Assembly (NCBI GenBank): GCA_012519415.1
Contig: JAAYQG010000105.1
Location: forward strand, 1-36,252
Direction of reading: 5' to 3'
From: Treponema sp.
GTDB lineage: Bacteria; Spirochaetota; Spirochaetia; Treponematales; Treponemataceae
Length of the DNA stretch: 36,252 nt
In this document: positions 9,187 to 18,843 of the stretch, piece after piece
Numbering within the stretch: the first letter of the stretch is position 1
Layout of the letters: the number at the start of each line of letters is the position of its first letter
Program-made: the position numbers and the translations under genes
The notes under the pieces: model-generated
Database searches by the model: none
What the model was told of the DNA's origin: nothing
Seen by the model: the letters and a program-made list of their open reading frames with translations, nothing else

Positions 9187-10330
9187 ATTGCTAACTGGTA
9201 TTCAAAGAGATGTTGTGATTCAATATCTTCGTACAGAATTACCTACTTTAACAATTTCCGGTGTGCCGCAATTTGATAATACATTTAAACTTGATGCAGG
9301 CACATATATTATACGTGAAACTGTTATTATTTTTCCAAAAAATGTTGTGCCTTTATGGTTGCATGAAATTAAAAGCGAAGTATTGGTTTCTTTTTATTTT
9401 AATAGGCGAGGGCTTCAGTTTAATTCAGTTTTGCAAACAAAAGGTGAATCTGCTGCGATTGGCATTGCTAAAGAAATTGCTAAAACAATAGATACTGAAA
9501 CTTTTAACGTTGCTACTTACAACGGCAAGCTTTTTTATAACATAGATAAAAGAGAAACTAACAAGTCTGAAAATTTTGTTGCTTGTGTTTCAAATGAACT
9601 TTTCCCTTTGTTTACGCCTTTTGTTTGGCAGACAGTAACTTTTGATGATGAAATCCTTTTTTATTCTTTGCTTTCAAGATATTCATTCTTACGAGAAGCT
9701 GATGTTCCTTTAGATTTAGCAGCTTTGCTACATCAAACGGGGAAAATGCTTTTTTTTCCGGGAAAAAGGCTGCCTTCTGTTTCGCCATTTCCGTATGGGG
9801 CATGTTTTCTTGCAAGAGATTTAGATAATCGCTCGCCTTTTGCAGATAATCTTGTGCGTGTGCGCGATAATTTGCACATTCTTGCAGATTGTGTTTACGT
9901 TCCTATAAGCAAAGCACCAAGGGCAACTGTTGTGTCTATAGACCGTTCTTATTTTGGACAAACTCGTATTGAAGATTATGCTCAAAAATGTGAATTTCAG
10001 CTTGTTTATCTTACTGCTGCTTCATTTTTAGCACAATATTCTAAAAAAGATGTAGGTTCTGTTCTTGGACGTGTGCCTCCGATAGATATTCTTTATATCT
10101 CTGATGTTTTTGTGTGTTTGGGCTGCGAACTAAGTACAATATCTTTGACAGAAAGACAAGAATATGTATTTGAGTTTAGAGCCGGTATTAGAGTAATTAC
10201 AGCTAGATGTATTGTTATTGCTGTTCTTGTTGAAAATGCGCGTGTTGCTGTTATTTGCCGTTTTGAATCGCTAAAACCGGAAGACAAGCGTTTTTTATAC
10301 GAAAAACATTACGATGCAATGCTTCGATAA
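9179..10330 (+). CDS. hypothetical protein
   Basis: 383-aa ORF starting inside the end of the preceding ORF; no recognised motif. Confidence 0.7.
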   Translation: MNELLTGIQRDVVIQYLRTELPTLTISGVPQFDNTFKLDAGTYIIRETVIIFPKNVVPLWLHEIKSEVLVSFYFNRRGLQFNSVLQTKGESAAIGIAKEIAKTIDTETFNVATYNGKLFYNIDKRETNKSENFVACVSNELFPLFTPFVWQTVTFDDEILFYSLLSRYSFLREADVPLDLAALLHQTGKMLFFPGKRLPSVSPFPYGACFLARDLDNRSPFADNLVRVRDNLHILADCVYVPISKAPRATVVSIDRSYFGQTRIEDYAQKCEFQLVYLTAASFLAQYSKKDVGSVLGRVPPIDILYISDVFVCLGCELSTISLTERQEYVFEFRAGIRVITARCIVIAVLVENARVAVICRFESLKPEDKRFLYEKHYDAMLR

Positions 10331-10470
10331 TTAAAAATGTATAAAAACAGTAAAAAATATCATAAAATTTGAAAAAAAATTAAAAAAAAATCAAAAAATA
10401 TATACCATATGAGAAAACATTGTGATATTATCGCCAAAGACCAATTTTTTAATAGGCAGGTATACCTTGT

Positions 10471-11664
10471 ATGTTTAACCGTAAAGAATTTGTTTCAGAT
10501 ACTGAATGGAAGCGCTTTCTTGAATTTTCTAAGAAATTTGAAACGCCAAATATTGTTGTGAATCTTCGAACTATAAAAAGGAATTTTATTCAGTTAAAAG
10601 ATTCATTTCCCTATGCTCATATTTTTTATGCAGTAAAAGCAAATCCGGGAATTCCAGTTTTACGACTGCTTGATTCTCTCGGTTCAAATTTTGATATAGC
10701 TTCTCGTTATGAGTTAGATAAAGTGCTTGCGCTTAATATTGCTCCGGACAGAATATCATTTGGTAATACAATAAAAAAAGCAAAAGATATCAAATATTTT
10801 TATGATAATGGCGTTAGAATGTTTGCGACAGATTCAAAAGAAGATTTGAAAATGATTGCAAAAAATGCACCAGGTTCAAGAGTGTTTGTTCGTATTCTTG
10901 TTGAAAATTCTGCAACAGCAGACTGGCCGCTTTCAAGAAAATTTGGTTGTCATCCTGATATGGCGTATGATCTTTTAGTTCTTGCACGTGATTCAGGGCT
11001 TACTCCTTATGGAATAAGTTTTCATGTTGGAAGTCAACAGCGTGATATTGGACAATGGAATGATTCAATTGCTAAAACAAAATATCTGTTTGAATCTATT
11101 GAAGATGAAGAAGGGATTCGTCTTTCTATGATAAATATGGGAGGTGGTTTCCCTGCACGTTATATTCAGCCTACGAATGAATTAAGTGAATATGCTTCTG
11201 AAATTACAAGATATTTGCATGATGATTTTGGCGATAATGTTCCTATGATAATTCTTGAGCCGGGGCGTTCTTTAGTAGGAGATTCGGGAATTTTGACATC
11301 TGAAGTAATTTTAATTTCTCGCAAAAACAATACTGCGCTTGAAAGATGGGTTTATATTGATGCGGGAAAATTCAACGGACTTATAGAAACAATAAACGAA
11401 TCAATTAAATATCCTATCGTTACAAACAAAGACGGTGGAAAAGAAGGGCTTACAATTATTGCAGGTCCAACTTGTGATAGCATGGATATTATGTATGAAA
11501 CAGAAAAATACAAGTTGCCTGTTGACTTAAAACCCGGAGATAGAATCTATTGGATTTCTACAGGTGCCTATACTTCAACTTATGCAAGTGTTGCTTTTAA
11601 TGGTTTTCCGCCAATAAAAACGTATTATATGGGTGAAGACGGCATTGAAGAAGATAAAATCTAA
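10471..11664 (+). CDS. group III (fold III) PLP-dependent ornithine/arginine/diaminopimelate decarboxylase, likely ornithine decarboxylase
   Basis: FYAVKANPG PLP-lysine motif, FHVGSQ, MGGGFPARY, ILEPGRSLVG, GPTCDSMD catalytic Cys motif. Confidence 0.88.
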   Translation: MFNRKEFVSDTEWKRFLEFSKKFETPNIVVNLRTIKRNFIQLKDSFPYAHIFYAVKANPGIPVLRLLDSLGSNFDIASRYELDKVLALNIAPDRISFGNTIKKAKDIKYFYDNGVRMFATDSKEDLKMIAKNAPGSRVFVRILVENSATADWPLSRKFGCHPDMAYDLLVLARDSGLTPYGISFHVGSQQRDIGQWNDSIAKTKYLFESIEDEEGIRLSMINMGGGFPARYIQPTNELSEYASEITRYLHDDFGDNVPMIILEPGRSLVGDSGILTSEVILISRKNNTALERWVYIDAGKFNGLIETINESIKYPIVTNKDGGKEGLTIIAGPTCDSMDIMYETEKYKLPVDLKPGDRIYWISTGAYTSTYASVAFNGFPPIKTYYMGEDGIEEDKI

Positions 11665-11857
11665 AAGATTTTAGTCTCAACGCTTGTAGCTGAAAATAAA
11701 TGAAACGCAACTCTTGATGAATGTCTGCTTTGTCGCCTGCTTAATGTGCCAATTTGTCTTTTCAGATACAATTAGAAATTATACCTAACGAAGGTTTATA
11801 AACTATAGCGACGGACAGAAGTTATTTATACGGTTTTGAGAAAACAGAATGATGAAG

Positions 11858-13009
11858 TTAATCTGTTTCAAGATTTTCATCTGAAACTGTTTCTTCTTTT
11901 TGTTCTGTTTTTTCAGCCGCGATAGCAGCAGGCATAGAGCCAAACAAAATTGAAACCGGTTTTAAGAACTCAATATTTTCGCAGATGATTTTGATTACAA
12001 CCATAATAGGAACAGCAATAACCATGCCTGCAAATCCCCAAATCCAGCCCCATATGGATAATGCAACAATAATTATAAACGGACTTAATCCTAGATTTTC
12101 GCCTTGAATTTTGGGTTCTACGATGTTGCCCAAAAGTGTATTTGCTCCAATCATAATAATGGAAATAAGCACGACAGGAACAGGAGAAGGCCAAAACTGT
12201 AAAAGTGTAAAAAGTATAGTAACAAAGCATGAAATAATAGAGCCGATTGTAGGAATAAAATTCATTACAAATGCAATAAAACCCCACAAAATAGGAAAAT
12301 TAACTTTAACAACAATACATCCTATATAAACAATAATTCCCGTTAAAAGGGAAATATAAAATTTTACAGAAATATATTTTGTAACTTGATTTGTAATATT
12401 TGTAATCATTGAGCGTATTTTGTTCGGCATTATACTTGTAAAAGCAAGTTCCATTTTTGTATTGAAATGTCTGAATTCAGACATAAAAAACAGACAAAAC
12501 AGAACAATCATCAAAAAATCTTTTACAAGCGCAAAAAGTTTGGTTGAAAGTGAAATTGCAAAATCTTGAACAAAAGTTCTTACGCCTTCTTGCATCCAAA
12601 GATTTGTAAAAAGACTAAGTTCTTGATCAAATGGAAGCTCGAGCATTGTTGCAAATGTTCGGTAAATTGAAAGAAATCTTTGTTCATATTTTGGATATTG
12701 TTCAATTATTGTACGTGTGCTTGAAACAAGAACAGTGCCTACAACAAGAACTACAAGAATAAGAGCTAAAAGTACAAGAATAATGCATATAATATTCGGA
12801 AGTTTAAGTTTTCTATTTAAAAGAGCCACAATAGGAAGAAGCACAAGAGAGAGAAAAATTGCAAGAACAACAGGAATAAGTACTTGTGCAGCAATTTTTA
12901 GAATTGCTAAAGCAACAGACACAGAAAGAAATAACATTAAAATAAAATTTGCAGCAGCAAACCGTCTTGGCATTTTTGGTATATTTTCCTCTTTTTGTCG
13001 CATTGACAC
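11858..13009 (-). CDS. AI-2E family transporter (PerM/YdiK-like permease)
   Basis: Multi-TM protein with MNFIPTIGSIIS and GNIVEPKIQGENLGLSPFIIIVALSIWGWIWGFAGMVIAVPI motif. Confidence 0.9.
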   Translation of the reverse strand: MSMRQKEENIPKMPRRFAAANFILMLFLSVSVALAILKIAAQVLIPVVLAIFLSLVLLPIVALLNRKLKLPNIICIILVLLALILVVLVVGTVLVSSTRTIIEQYPKYEQRFLSIYRTFATMLELPFDQELSLFTNLWMQEGVRTFVQDFAISLSTKLFALVKDFLMIVLFCLFFMSEFRHFNTKMELAFTSIMPNKIRSMITNITNQVTKYISVKFYISLLTGIIVYIGCIVVKVNFPILWGFIAFVMNFIPTIGSIISCFVTILFTLLQFWPSPVPVVLISIIMIGANTLLGNIVEPKIQGENLGLSPFIIIVALSIWGWIWGFAGMVIAVPIMVVIKIICENIEFLKPVSILFGSMPAAIAAEKTEQKEETVSDENLETD

Positions 13010-13057
13010 TTGCGTTATGTATTAAATTTTCCTTATGAATAAAGATTTTCTTAAAAA

Positions 13058-14353
13058 TTAAAAATCTTTATTTGTTTGTTTTTTGGGTTTTATTACATCA
13101 AATCCACAAAATTGAACCAAAGCCGGCGGTACTGTAATTGAACCGTCTGCATTCTGGTAGTTTTCCATTAAAGCAACCATTGTGCGAGATACAGCAATAG
13201 CAGTTCCGTTTAGCATATGAACATATTTGTTTTTACCGTCATCATCTTTGTAGCGTACATTTAGGCGGCGTGCCTGAAAATCTGTGCAGTTTGAAGTTGA
13301 TGTAACTTCTCCCCATTCTCCGCCGTTGCGACCTGGCATCCATGCTTCAAGATCCCATTTGCGATAAGCTGGCGAGCCAAGATCGCCTGTGCAAGTGTCA
13401 ACAACACGAAATGGGATGTTTAAACCTGTGAAAATTTCTTCTTCAATTAGACGGAGTTGTTCATGAATTTTATCAGAATCTTCGGGTAGGCTATATACAA
13501 ACATTTCAAGTTTTGTAAACTGATGAACACGATAAAGACCTTTTGAGAATTGACCGGCTGCACCTGCTTCTTTTCTAAAACAATGTGAAAGTCCGCAATA
13601 TTTAAGCGGGAGTTTTTCTTTTGAAATAATTTCGTTTGAATGATAACCACCAAGCGTAATTTCTGCCGTTGCAACAAGACAAGTCCCTTCGCCTTCAAGT
13701 GCATAAACGTTAGATTCATTTCCGCGCGGGTTAAATCCTATTCCCATAAGGATTTCTTCTCTAGCTATATCAGGCGTTATAAATGGGGTAAACCCGTGTT
13801 TTCGTAGAATATTCAAAGAATACATTATAAGAGCTTGTTCAAGAAAGACTGCTTCATTTTTAAGATAATAGAATTTAGCACCTGATACTTTTGTCGCAGC
13901 ATCAAAATCAATTAAATCAAGAGATTGCCCAAGTTGAACGTGGTCTTTGGGTTCAAAGTCAAATTGACGAACTGTTCCGACTCTTTTTATTTCAAGGTTA
14001 TCAGAATCAACAGCTCCAACAGGTGCATCAGGATGTGCCATATTCGGAATTTGGCGACCGGCTGTTTCAAGTGATGCTTCAATTGCAGAAACTTTTTTTT
14101 CCATTTCGGCAATTTCAGTTTTAATTGATTTGCCTTCTTCAATTAATTTTGTGCGCTCATCTGCTTCAAGTTTGCCTTTCATTGCAGCTGCATTTTCATT
14201 GCGTTTTGTTTGCAAATTTTGCAAAGCGGTTACCATTGCAGTGCGTTTTTCAAATAGTTCAACTACTAAATCTGCATCTGCTTTCATATTTCGTGCGGCA
14301 ATATTTGCTTTTACCGCTTCAAGGTTTTCCTTGATAAATCTATAGTCTAGCAT
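13058..14353 (-). CDS. serS: seryl-tRNA synthetase
   Basis: MLDYRFIKENLEAVKANIAARN start, coiled-coil arm, class II motifs FRKEAGAAGQFSKGLYRVHQFTKLEMF and LNGTAIAVSRTMVALMENYQNADGSITVPPAL. Confidence 0.98.
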   Translation of the reverse strand: MLDYRFIKENLEAVKANIAARNMKADADLVVELFEKRTAMVTALQNLQTKRNENAAAMKGKLEADERTKLIEEGKSIKTEIAEMEKKVSAIEASLETAGRQIPNMAHPDAPVGAVDSDNLEIKRVGTVRQFDFEPKDHVQLGQSLDLIDFDAATKVSGAKFYYLKNEAVFLEQALIMYSLNILRKHGFTPFITPDIAREEILMGIGFNPRGNESNVYALEGEGTCLVATAEITLGGYHSNEIISKEKLPLKYCGLSHCFRKEAGAAGQFSKGLYRVHQFTKLEMFVYSLPEDSDKIHEQLRLIEEEIFTGLNIPFRVVDTCTGDLGSPAYRKWDLEAWMPGRNGGEWGEVTSTSNCTDFQARRLNVRYKDDDGKNKYVHMLNGTAIAVSRTMVALMENYQNADGSITVPPALVQFCGFDVIKPKKQTNKDF

Positions 14354-14382
14354 AATGCGCTATTATATCTTTTTGATTTCGT

Positions 14383-14964
14383 TTATGGAAGTAGGGTACT
14401 TACAGAAATGCCATCTCCTATCGAATAAAAAATTGTTTCAAATTCTTTGTTTTCTTTTAGAAATGTTATATATTTACGGATTTTTCGTATAAGTTTTATT
14501 GTGCTGTAATTTTGCGTACTATTCGGATTATCTACCATTCCATGAAAAAAAAGATTGTCGCTTATTATTGCACCATTTTCTGCAAGGTTGTTTTTGTATT
14601 TTTCAAAAAAATTTATGTACTGCGATTTTGCCGCATCAATGAAAATAAGATCGAATTTTTCTTTGAATGTGTATGATAGAGCATTTCCTAAATATATTGT
14701 GATTCTGCTCATAAGCTGATTATCGTTAATATTACGAACAGCTTGCTGGTATCTTTCTATGTCGATTTCTATTGTTGAAACAAAAATATCATCTCGAACG
14801 TTTGCAAAACGAATGGCTGAATAACCTATGCCGGTTCCTAATTCAAGCACTGTTTGTACATTATATTCACGAATATAGTTGCAAATAAAATCAATACTAT
14901 CGTCCATTATTATTGGAACAGAATATTCTTTTGCATATTCTTTAATTTCTGTTATGTTTTTCAT
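14383..14964 (-). CDS. SAM-dependent O-methyltransferase (family 3)
   Basis: VLELGTGIGYSAIRFA, FDLIFIDAAKSQYINFFE, IISDNLFFHGMV. Confidence 0.88.
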   Translation of the reverse strand: MKNITEIKEYAKEYSVPIIMDDSIDFICNYIREYNVQTVLELGTGIGYSAIRFANVRDDIFVSTIEIDIERYQQAVRNINDNQLMSRITIYLGNALSYTFKEKFDLIFIDAAKSQYINFFEKYKNNLAENGAIISDNLFFHGMVDNPNSTQNYSTIKLIRKIRKYITFLKENKEFETIFYSIGDGISVSTLLP

Positions 14965-15110
14965 TTAATTATTGTTACAAATGTATCACAGTCGAAACAT
15001 TCCCTTATTGCGAAGCCAAGTGTTGGTATGTACTTTTCGCACGAATCAAAAAATAATGCAATATAAATGAACAACTAAAGTATACATATTACTTTTTGAT
15101 TTTTGCACAA

Positions 15111-15140
15111 AAAAAGCAGACTAAAAAAAGCCTGCTTTTT
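15111..15140 (-). terminator. intrinsic terminator downstream of the HEAT-like gene
   Basis: AAAAAGCAG...CTGCTTTTT stem (15111-15119/15132-15140), 14 nt beyond the stop of the minus-strand gene. Confidence 0.65.
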
Positions 15141-15153
15141 TAAGTTTTGTAAC

Positions 15154-15837
15154 TTATTTTACAGAAATATCTCTAAGTAATTCAAGTGCACGATTGCGAA
15201 CCGGTGTAACATATTGATAGTTAGCAGCGATTCTTGAAATTGACTGAATCATTGCGTTTCTGTCTTTTGTATATGGCAGAAGTTTTTCATACGCATTGAG
15301 AACTTCAAAAGCAAGACTGCTTGTTGGATTCAATGCAGAGAAACGTTTTTCCGTCCATGCAATTGTAGAAACTACATCATCGTTGTTGTTAATGCCTATG
15401 ATTCCCAAAGAGCGAATTGCTGAAGTAATAACCATCGGTTCTGTATCACCAAGAACGATTTTTGTAAGCATTTCTTTAGAATCTTCTGTTGGAATCTTTG
15501 CCATTAAGTCAGCAGCTTTTGCACGAATATCAGGATAATTATTCATAAGACGACCATTTTCCCGATTTGGATTCATGATTCCTTCTCCAACCAAAGAATT
15601 CAATGCTTCTTGAATTTCCGGACTGATACGGTTTGCATTCAATGCATCTTCAATGTACTGCAATGCAACGAGTTTATTATCTCTTACATCAGACAGCGAC
15701 ATTTCTTTAATGATTACGTCTTCAATAGTTGAAAGATATTGTTCTTCAACTGTTACCTCTGTTTTTTGCTGTGCAGAAATGCATGTTACGGCAAAAAATA
15801 CAACTGAAACTACCAAAACCAATTTTTTGAAGTTCAT
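15154..15837 (-). CDS. exported HEAT-repeat-like protein
   Basis: Signal peptide MNFKKLVLVVSVVFFAVTCISAQ; helical repeats such as RAKAADLMAKIPTEDSKEMLTKIVLGDTEPMVITSAIRSLGIIG. Confidence 0.65.
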   Translation of the reverse strand: MNFKKLVLVVSVVFFAVTCISAQQKTEVTVEEQYLSTIEDVIIKEMSLSDVRDNKLVALQYIEDALNANRISPEIQEALNSLVGEGIMNPNRENGRLMNNYPDIRAKAADLMAKIPTEDSKEMLTKIVLGDTEPMVITSAIRSLGIIGINNNDDVVSTIAWTEKRFSALNPTSSLAFEVLNAYEKLLPYTKDRNAMIQSISRIAANYQYVTPVRNRALELLRDISVK

Positions 15838-16054
15838 ACATACTCCTACTGTTAGTTTTCAGATTTTTGTTTAAGAATTATCTTATTCCTTCACTTAATG
15901 AATGTCATTCAATGAACGAAACATCATAAGAAGATTGTCGGACAGTTACGACAAAATTCTATACGTAAAACATTCAAACTCGAAAAAAAGTTACTAATTA
16001 ACGAGTTATTTCATTTTACATGGTATTTGAAAAATTTACCACTGTTTTTATACA

Positions 16055-16078
16055 AAAACCGCCCAAAAGGACGGTTTT
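16055..16078 (-). terminator. intrinsic terminator downstream of the lipoprotein gene
   Basis: AAAACCGcCC-aaaa-GGaCGGTTTT stem-loop with one mismatch. Confidence 0.6.
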
Positions 16079-16106
16079 AATCGGAAAATATGAAATTATA
16101 GGTAAA

Positions 16107-16760
16107 TTAGATAGTATCAAGCTTTAATAACCAATCTCCAGAAGAAGATTTTTCAAAAATATAGAAAATCAAATCTTCATCTTCCTTTGGTTCTACCGCT
16201 TTTGTTATAGTTGGAGAAACATAACGAATTTCTTCAACTTTGCTATTTTGACGAGCGGGGATAAAAACATAAAGAAAATAATCTTTCATGCTGCGGATTT
16301 TTATGCCTTTTACAGGCAGGCGACTTGCGACAGCGGCAAGATTTTTTGGATTATTCCAGTATTGTTTTGAAGCAGGACTTACATATTTTAACCATGCTTC
16401 ATAATCTTGTTTTTTGATAATTTCATTAAGCTCTTCAATCGTTTTCATAATATCTTTCTTATCTTCAACAAAATCATCTTTTGAAATTGTACCGACAAGG
16501 GTGGTAACCGATCTAGCATATTCTTTGTCTGCGTCTGAAATAATAGGTTCTTTTTCTGCTGCCATACCTTTTTGTAACTCGGAATCTTCTGACCTTTTTT
16601 CAACGACAGGTGCAATTTCCGGTATTATAATTTCTGTTTTTTCATTTTCGATAAGTTCTGTTTCTTTTGACTCGATAACGGCTTTATCTGCGGACGTACA
16701 AGAAATAAATAAGAAAATAGTAAGGCAAGCTAAAAGTAATGCGTTTATTTTCATACGCAA
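16107..16760 (-). CDS. hypothetical lipoprotein
   Basis: MKINALLLACLTIFLFISCTSAD lipobox; acidic/low-complexity linker then a C-terminal domain. Confidence 0.75.
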   Translation of the reverse strand: MRMKINALLLACLTIFLFISCTSADKAVIESKETELIENEKTEIIIPEIAPVVEKRSEDSELQKGMAAEKEPIISDADKEYARSVTTLVGTISKDDFVEDKKDIMKTIEELNEIIKKQDYEAWLKYVSPASKQYWNNPKNLAAVASRLPVKGIKIRSMKDYFLYVFIPARQNSKVEEIRYVSPTITKAVEPKEDEDLIFYIFEKSSSGDWLLKLDTI

Positions 16761-16772
16761 CCCCCTAACTGA

Positions 16773-16801
16773 ATAATACTGTCGCGCTCATATAAAGTCA
16801 A
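16773..16801 (-). promoter_or_regulatory. sigma70-type promoter for the lipoprotein gene
   Basis: Minus strand TTGACT-17 nt-TATTAT upstream of 16760. Confidence 0.6.
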
Positions 16802-16883
16802 ATGGAATTTCAAAAAAATTTTCAAATTTCTCCATTATCTTTATTGACCTATGTGAAAAAAAAGGTATATCTTTATAGCTATT

Positions 16884-17360
16884 ATGGTAAGAGCAATTTT
16901 TGCAGGATCATTTGATCCACCGACTTATGGACATCTTAATGTGATAGAAAGAGCCCTTTCGTTATTTAATGAGATTCATGTCGTTATTGCTGTAAATAAA
17001 AATAAACAGTATCTCTTTTCTGCTGATGAAAGACAGACAATGCTGGAAGAACTTTTGAAGCCTTGGAAAAACGTTTCTGTTTATCAGTGGCACTCACTTA
17101 TTGTTGATTATGCAAAAGAGAATAATGCAACAGTTCTCGTAAGAGGGGTGCGAAATATTACAGATTTTACTTATGAATTTGATTTATCTATTATGAACAA
17201 AGGATTGTATCCTGCTGTAGAAACTATTTTTATTCCTACAGATCCAAAATATTTTCTTTTGAAATCAAGTGCAATAAAAGAATTGGCTTCATTTGGCGGA
17301 GATGTTTCCAGCATGGTTCCTCCTATTGTAGCTGAAAATCTCAAAAGAAAATTTTTTTGA
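16884..17360 (+). CDS. coaD: pantetheine-phosphate adenylyltransferase
   Basis: [63 protein letters not shown]. Confidence 0.97.
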   Translation: MVRAIFAGSFDPPTYGHLNVIERALSLFNEIHVVIAVNKNKQYLFSADERQTMLEELLKPWKNVSVYQWHSLIVDYAKENNATVLVRGVRNITDFTYEFDLSIMNKGLYPAVETIFIPTDPKYFLLKSSAIKELASFGGDVSSMVPPIVAENLKRKFF

Positions 17361-17389
17361 CAAAAAAGTGAATAATGTCGATTTTATGA

Positions 17390-17417
17390 TTGACAAAATA
17401 AGTACTTATGTTATACT
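17390..17417 (+). promoter_or_regulatory. sigma70-type promoter for rpmF-acpP-rnc
   Basis: TTGACA (17390-17395), 16-nt spacer, TATACT (17412-17417). Confidence 0.7.
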
Positions 17418-17492
17418 GCATTGACAGGTTTAGGTATATGTAGTATGTTGTCTTTATTATTTATAAATACATTATAAAGAAGAGGTTTATAT

Positions 17493-17681
17493 ATGGCAGT
17501 ACCTAGAGCGAAAACGTCAAAAGCTCGTACTAAGCGAAGACAGACAATCAATATGCGTTTGAGTGCCCCAAATCTTGTTGAATGTGGCAACTGTGGCAAC
17601 TTGACAATATTGCACCGTGTTTGCCCAAAATGTGGTTTTTATCGCGGCAGACAGGTAATCGCACCTGAGAGCAAAAGTTAA
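17493..17681 (+). CDS. rpmF: 50S ribosomal protein L32
   Basis: MAVPRAKTSKARTKRR...CGNCGN...CPKCGFYRGRQVI. Confidence 0.98.
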   Translation: MAVPRAKTSKARTKRRQTINMRLSAPNLVECGNCGNLTILHRVCPKCGFYRGRQVIAPESKS

Positions 17682-17696
17682 CAGGAGTTGTTAAAG

Positions 17697-17930
17697 ATGG
17701 ATGAATTATTTGACAAGATGAAAGCACTTATTGCTGACAAGTTGGAGATTGATGCAGATAAAATTACTTTAGACTCATCATTTCGACAGGATTTAGGAGC
17801 AGATAGTCTTGATACTTATGAACTTGTGTATGCGATAGAAGAAGAACTTGGTGTTAGCGTACCGGATGACAAAGCTAATGAATTTGAAACAGTTCGCGAT
17901 GCCTATAATTTTATCAAAGCTGCTAAGTAA
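17697..17930 (+). CDS. acpP: acyl carrier protein
   Basis: LGADSLDTYELVYAIEEELGVSVPDD phosphopantetheine motif; start set to the internal ATG 17697 rather than the TTG at 17688. Confidence 0.97.
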   Translation: MDELFDKMKALIADKLEIDADKITLDSSFRQDLGADSLDTYELVYAIEEELGVSVPDDKANEFETVRDAYNFIKAAK

Positions 17931-18014
17931 AATAAGCAATTCTATTTTGTTCTGTGGGGATGGCGGTTGCTATCCCCATATTTGTTTTAAATAATAAATC
18001 GCAAAAGGAATATT

Positions 18015-18767
18015 ATGTCTTTTTTTTCAATGAAATTTTCAAAAGACAGAAAAGCTGTTTTGCATGAATTTCAAAATACAGCAGGAATTAAATTTAAGAA
18101 CATTGAACTTCTTGATTTGGCTTTTCATCATAGATCTTTTTCAAATGAAAACTTGCAACATCTTCGTTTAAACAATGAACGGCTTGAGTTTTTAGGCGAT
18201 GCTGTGCTTGGCATGGTAACAGCAACGCGTCTTTATAAAACAATGGAAGACAAATTAGAAGGCGATCTTGCAAAAATAAAGGCTGTTGTTGTTTCTGAAC
18301 CTGTTCTTTCTGAAATTGCGTTACGACTCGGTATAGATAAATATCTTGTCTTAGGCAAAGGTGAAGAACAGTCCGGCGGACGAAAAAAGAAAGCAATTTT
18401 AGCAGATGCAATGGAAGCTGTTATTGGTGCTTATTATATTGATTCAGGATTTAAACTTGCTGAAGAATTTGTTTTACGAAATATTATTCCCGAAATCGAA
18501 AAAGCTGTAGATTCAAAACATATTCGTGATTATAAAACACTTTTACAAGAATGTTTTCAGAAAAAATATAAAATGTGCCCTGTATATGAACTTGTAAATA
18601 AAACAGGCCCTGAACATGACAAAACATTTTGGACAAATGTTATTTTGAATAATGTGAAATATGGTCCTGCAAAAGGGAAAAACAAAAAAGAAGCAGAACA
18701 GGCAGCTGCAAAACTTGCATGGGAAATGATAAATCTACCTCTAGATGATAATTTAGATGACAAATAG
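18015..18767 (+). CDS. rnc: ribonuclease III
   Basis: NERLEFLGDAVLGMV, KAILADAMEAVIGAYYIDSG, C-terminal dsRBD with GKNKKEAEQAAAKLAWE. Confidence 0.98.
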   Translation: MSFFSMKFSKDRKAVLHEFQNTAGIKFKNIELLDLAFHHRSFSNENLQHLRLNNERLEFLGDAVLGMVTATRLYKTMEDKLEGDLAKIKAVVVSEPVLSEIALRLGIDKYLVLGKGEEQSGGRKKKAILADAMEAVIGAYYIDSGFKLAEEFVLRNIIPEIEKAVDSKHIRDYKTLLQECFQKKYKMCPVYELVNKTGPEHDKTFWTNVILNNVKYGPAKGKNKKEAEQAAAKLAWEMINLPLDDNLDDK

Positions 18768-18790
18768 AATCACTAACAAAGCTTCTGCAT

Positions 18791-18828
18791 AAAAAAGTCC
18801 TGCCGTAAAATTCTGGCAGGACTTTTTT
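18791..18828. terminator. bidirectional intrinsic terminator between convergent rnc and GH94 genes
   Basis: AAAAAAGTCCTGCC-gtaaaattct-GGCAGGACTTTTTT perfect 14-bp stem flanked by A/T tracts. Confidence 0.92.
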
Positions 18829-18843
18829 TATTTTTTCTCTATT

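Noticed and set aside
11665-11857. Possible gene remnant between the decarboxylase and the AI-2E permease
   Set aside because: Short coding-like stretches are interrupted by several stops and I could not assign them to any protein family.
11970-12329. ORFs on both strands inside the AI-2E permease gene (105 aa and 72 aa)
   Set aside because: Out-of-frame/antisense shadows of a strong coding ORF; no motif, composition typical of spurious ORFs.
13891-14345. Plus-strand ORFs rich in Q/L opposite serS
   Set aside because: Antisense shadow ORFs of the SerS coiled-coil region.
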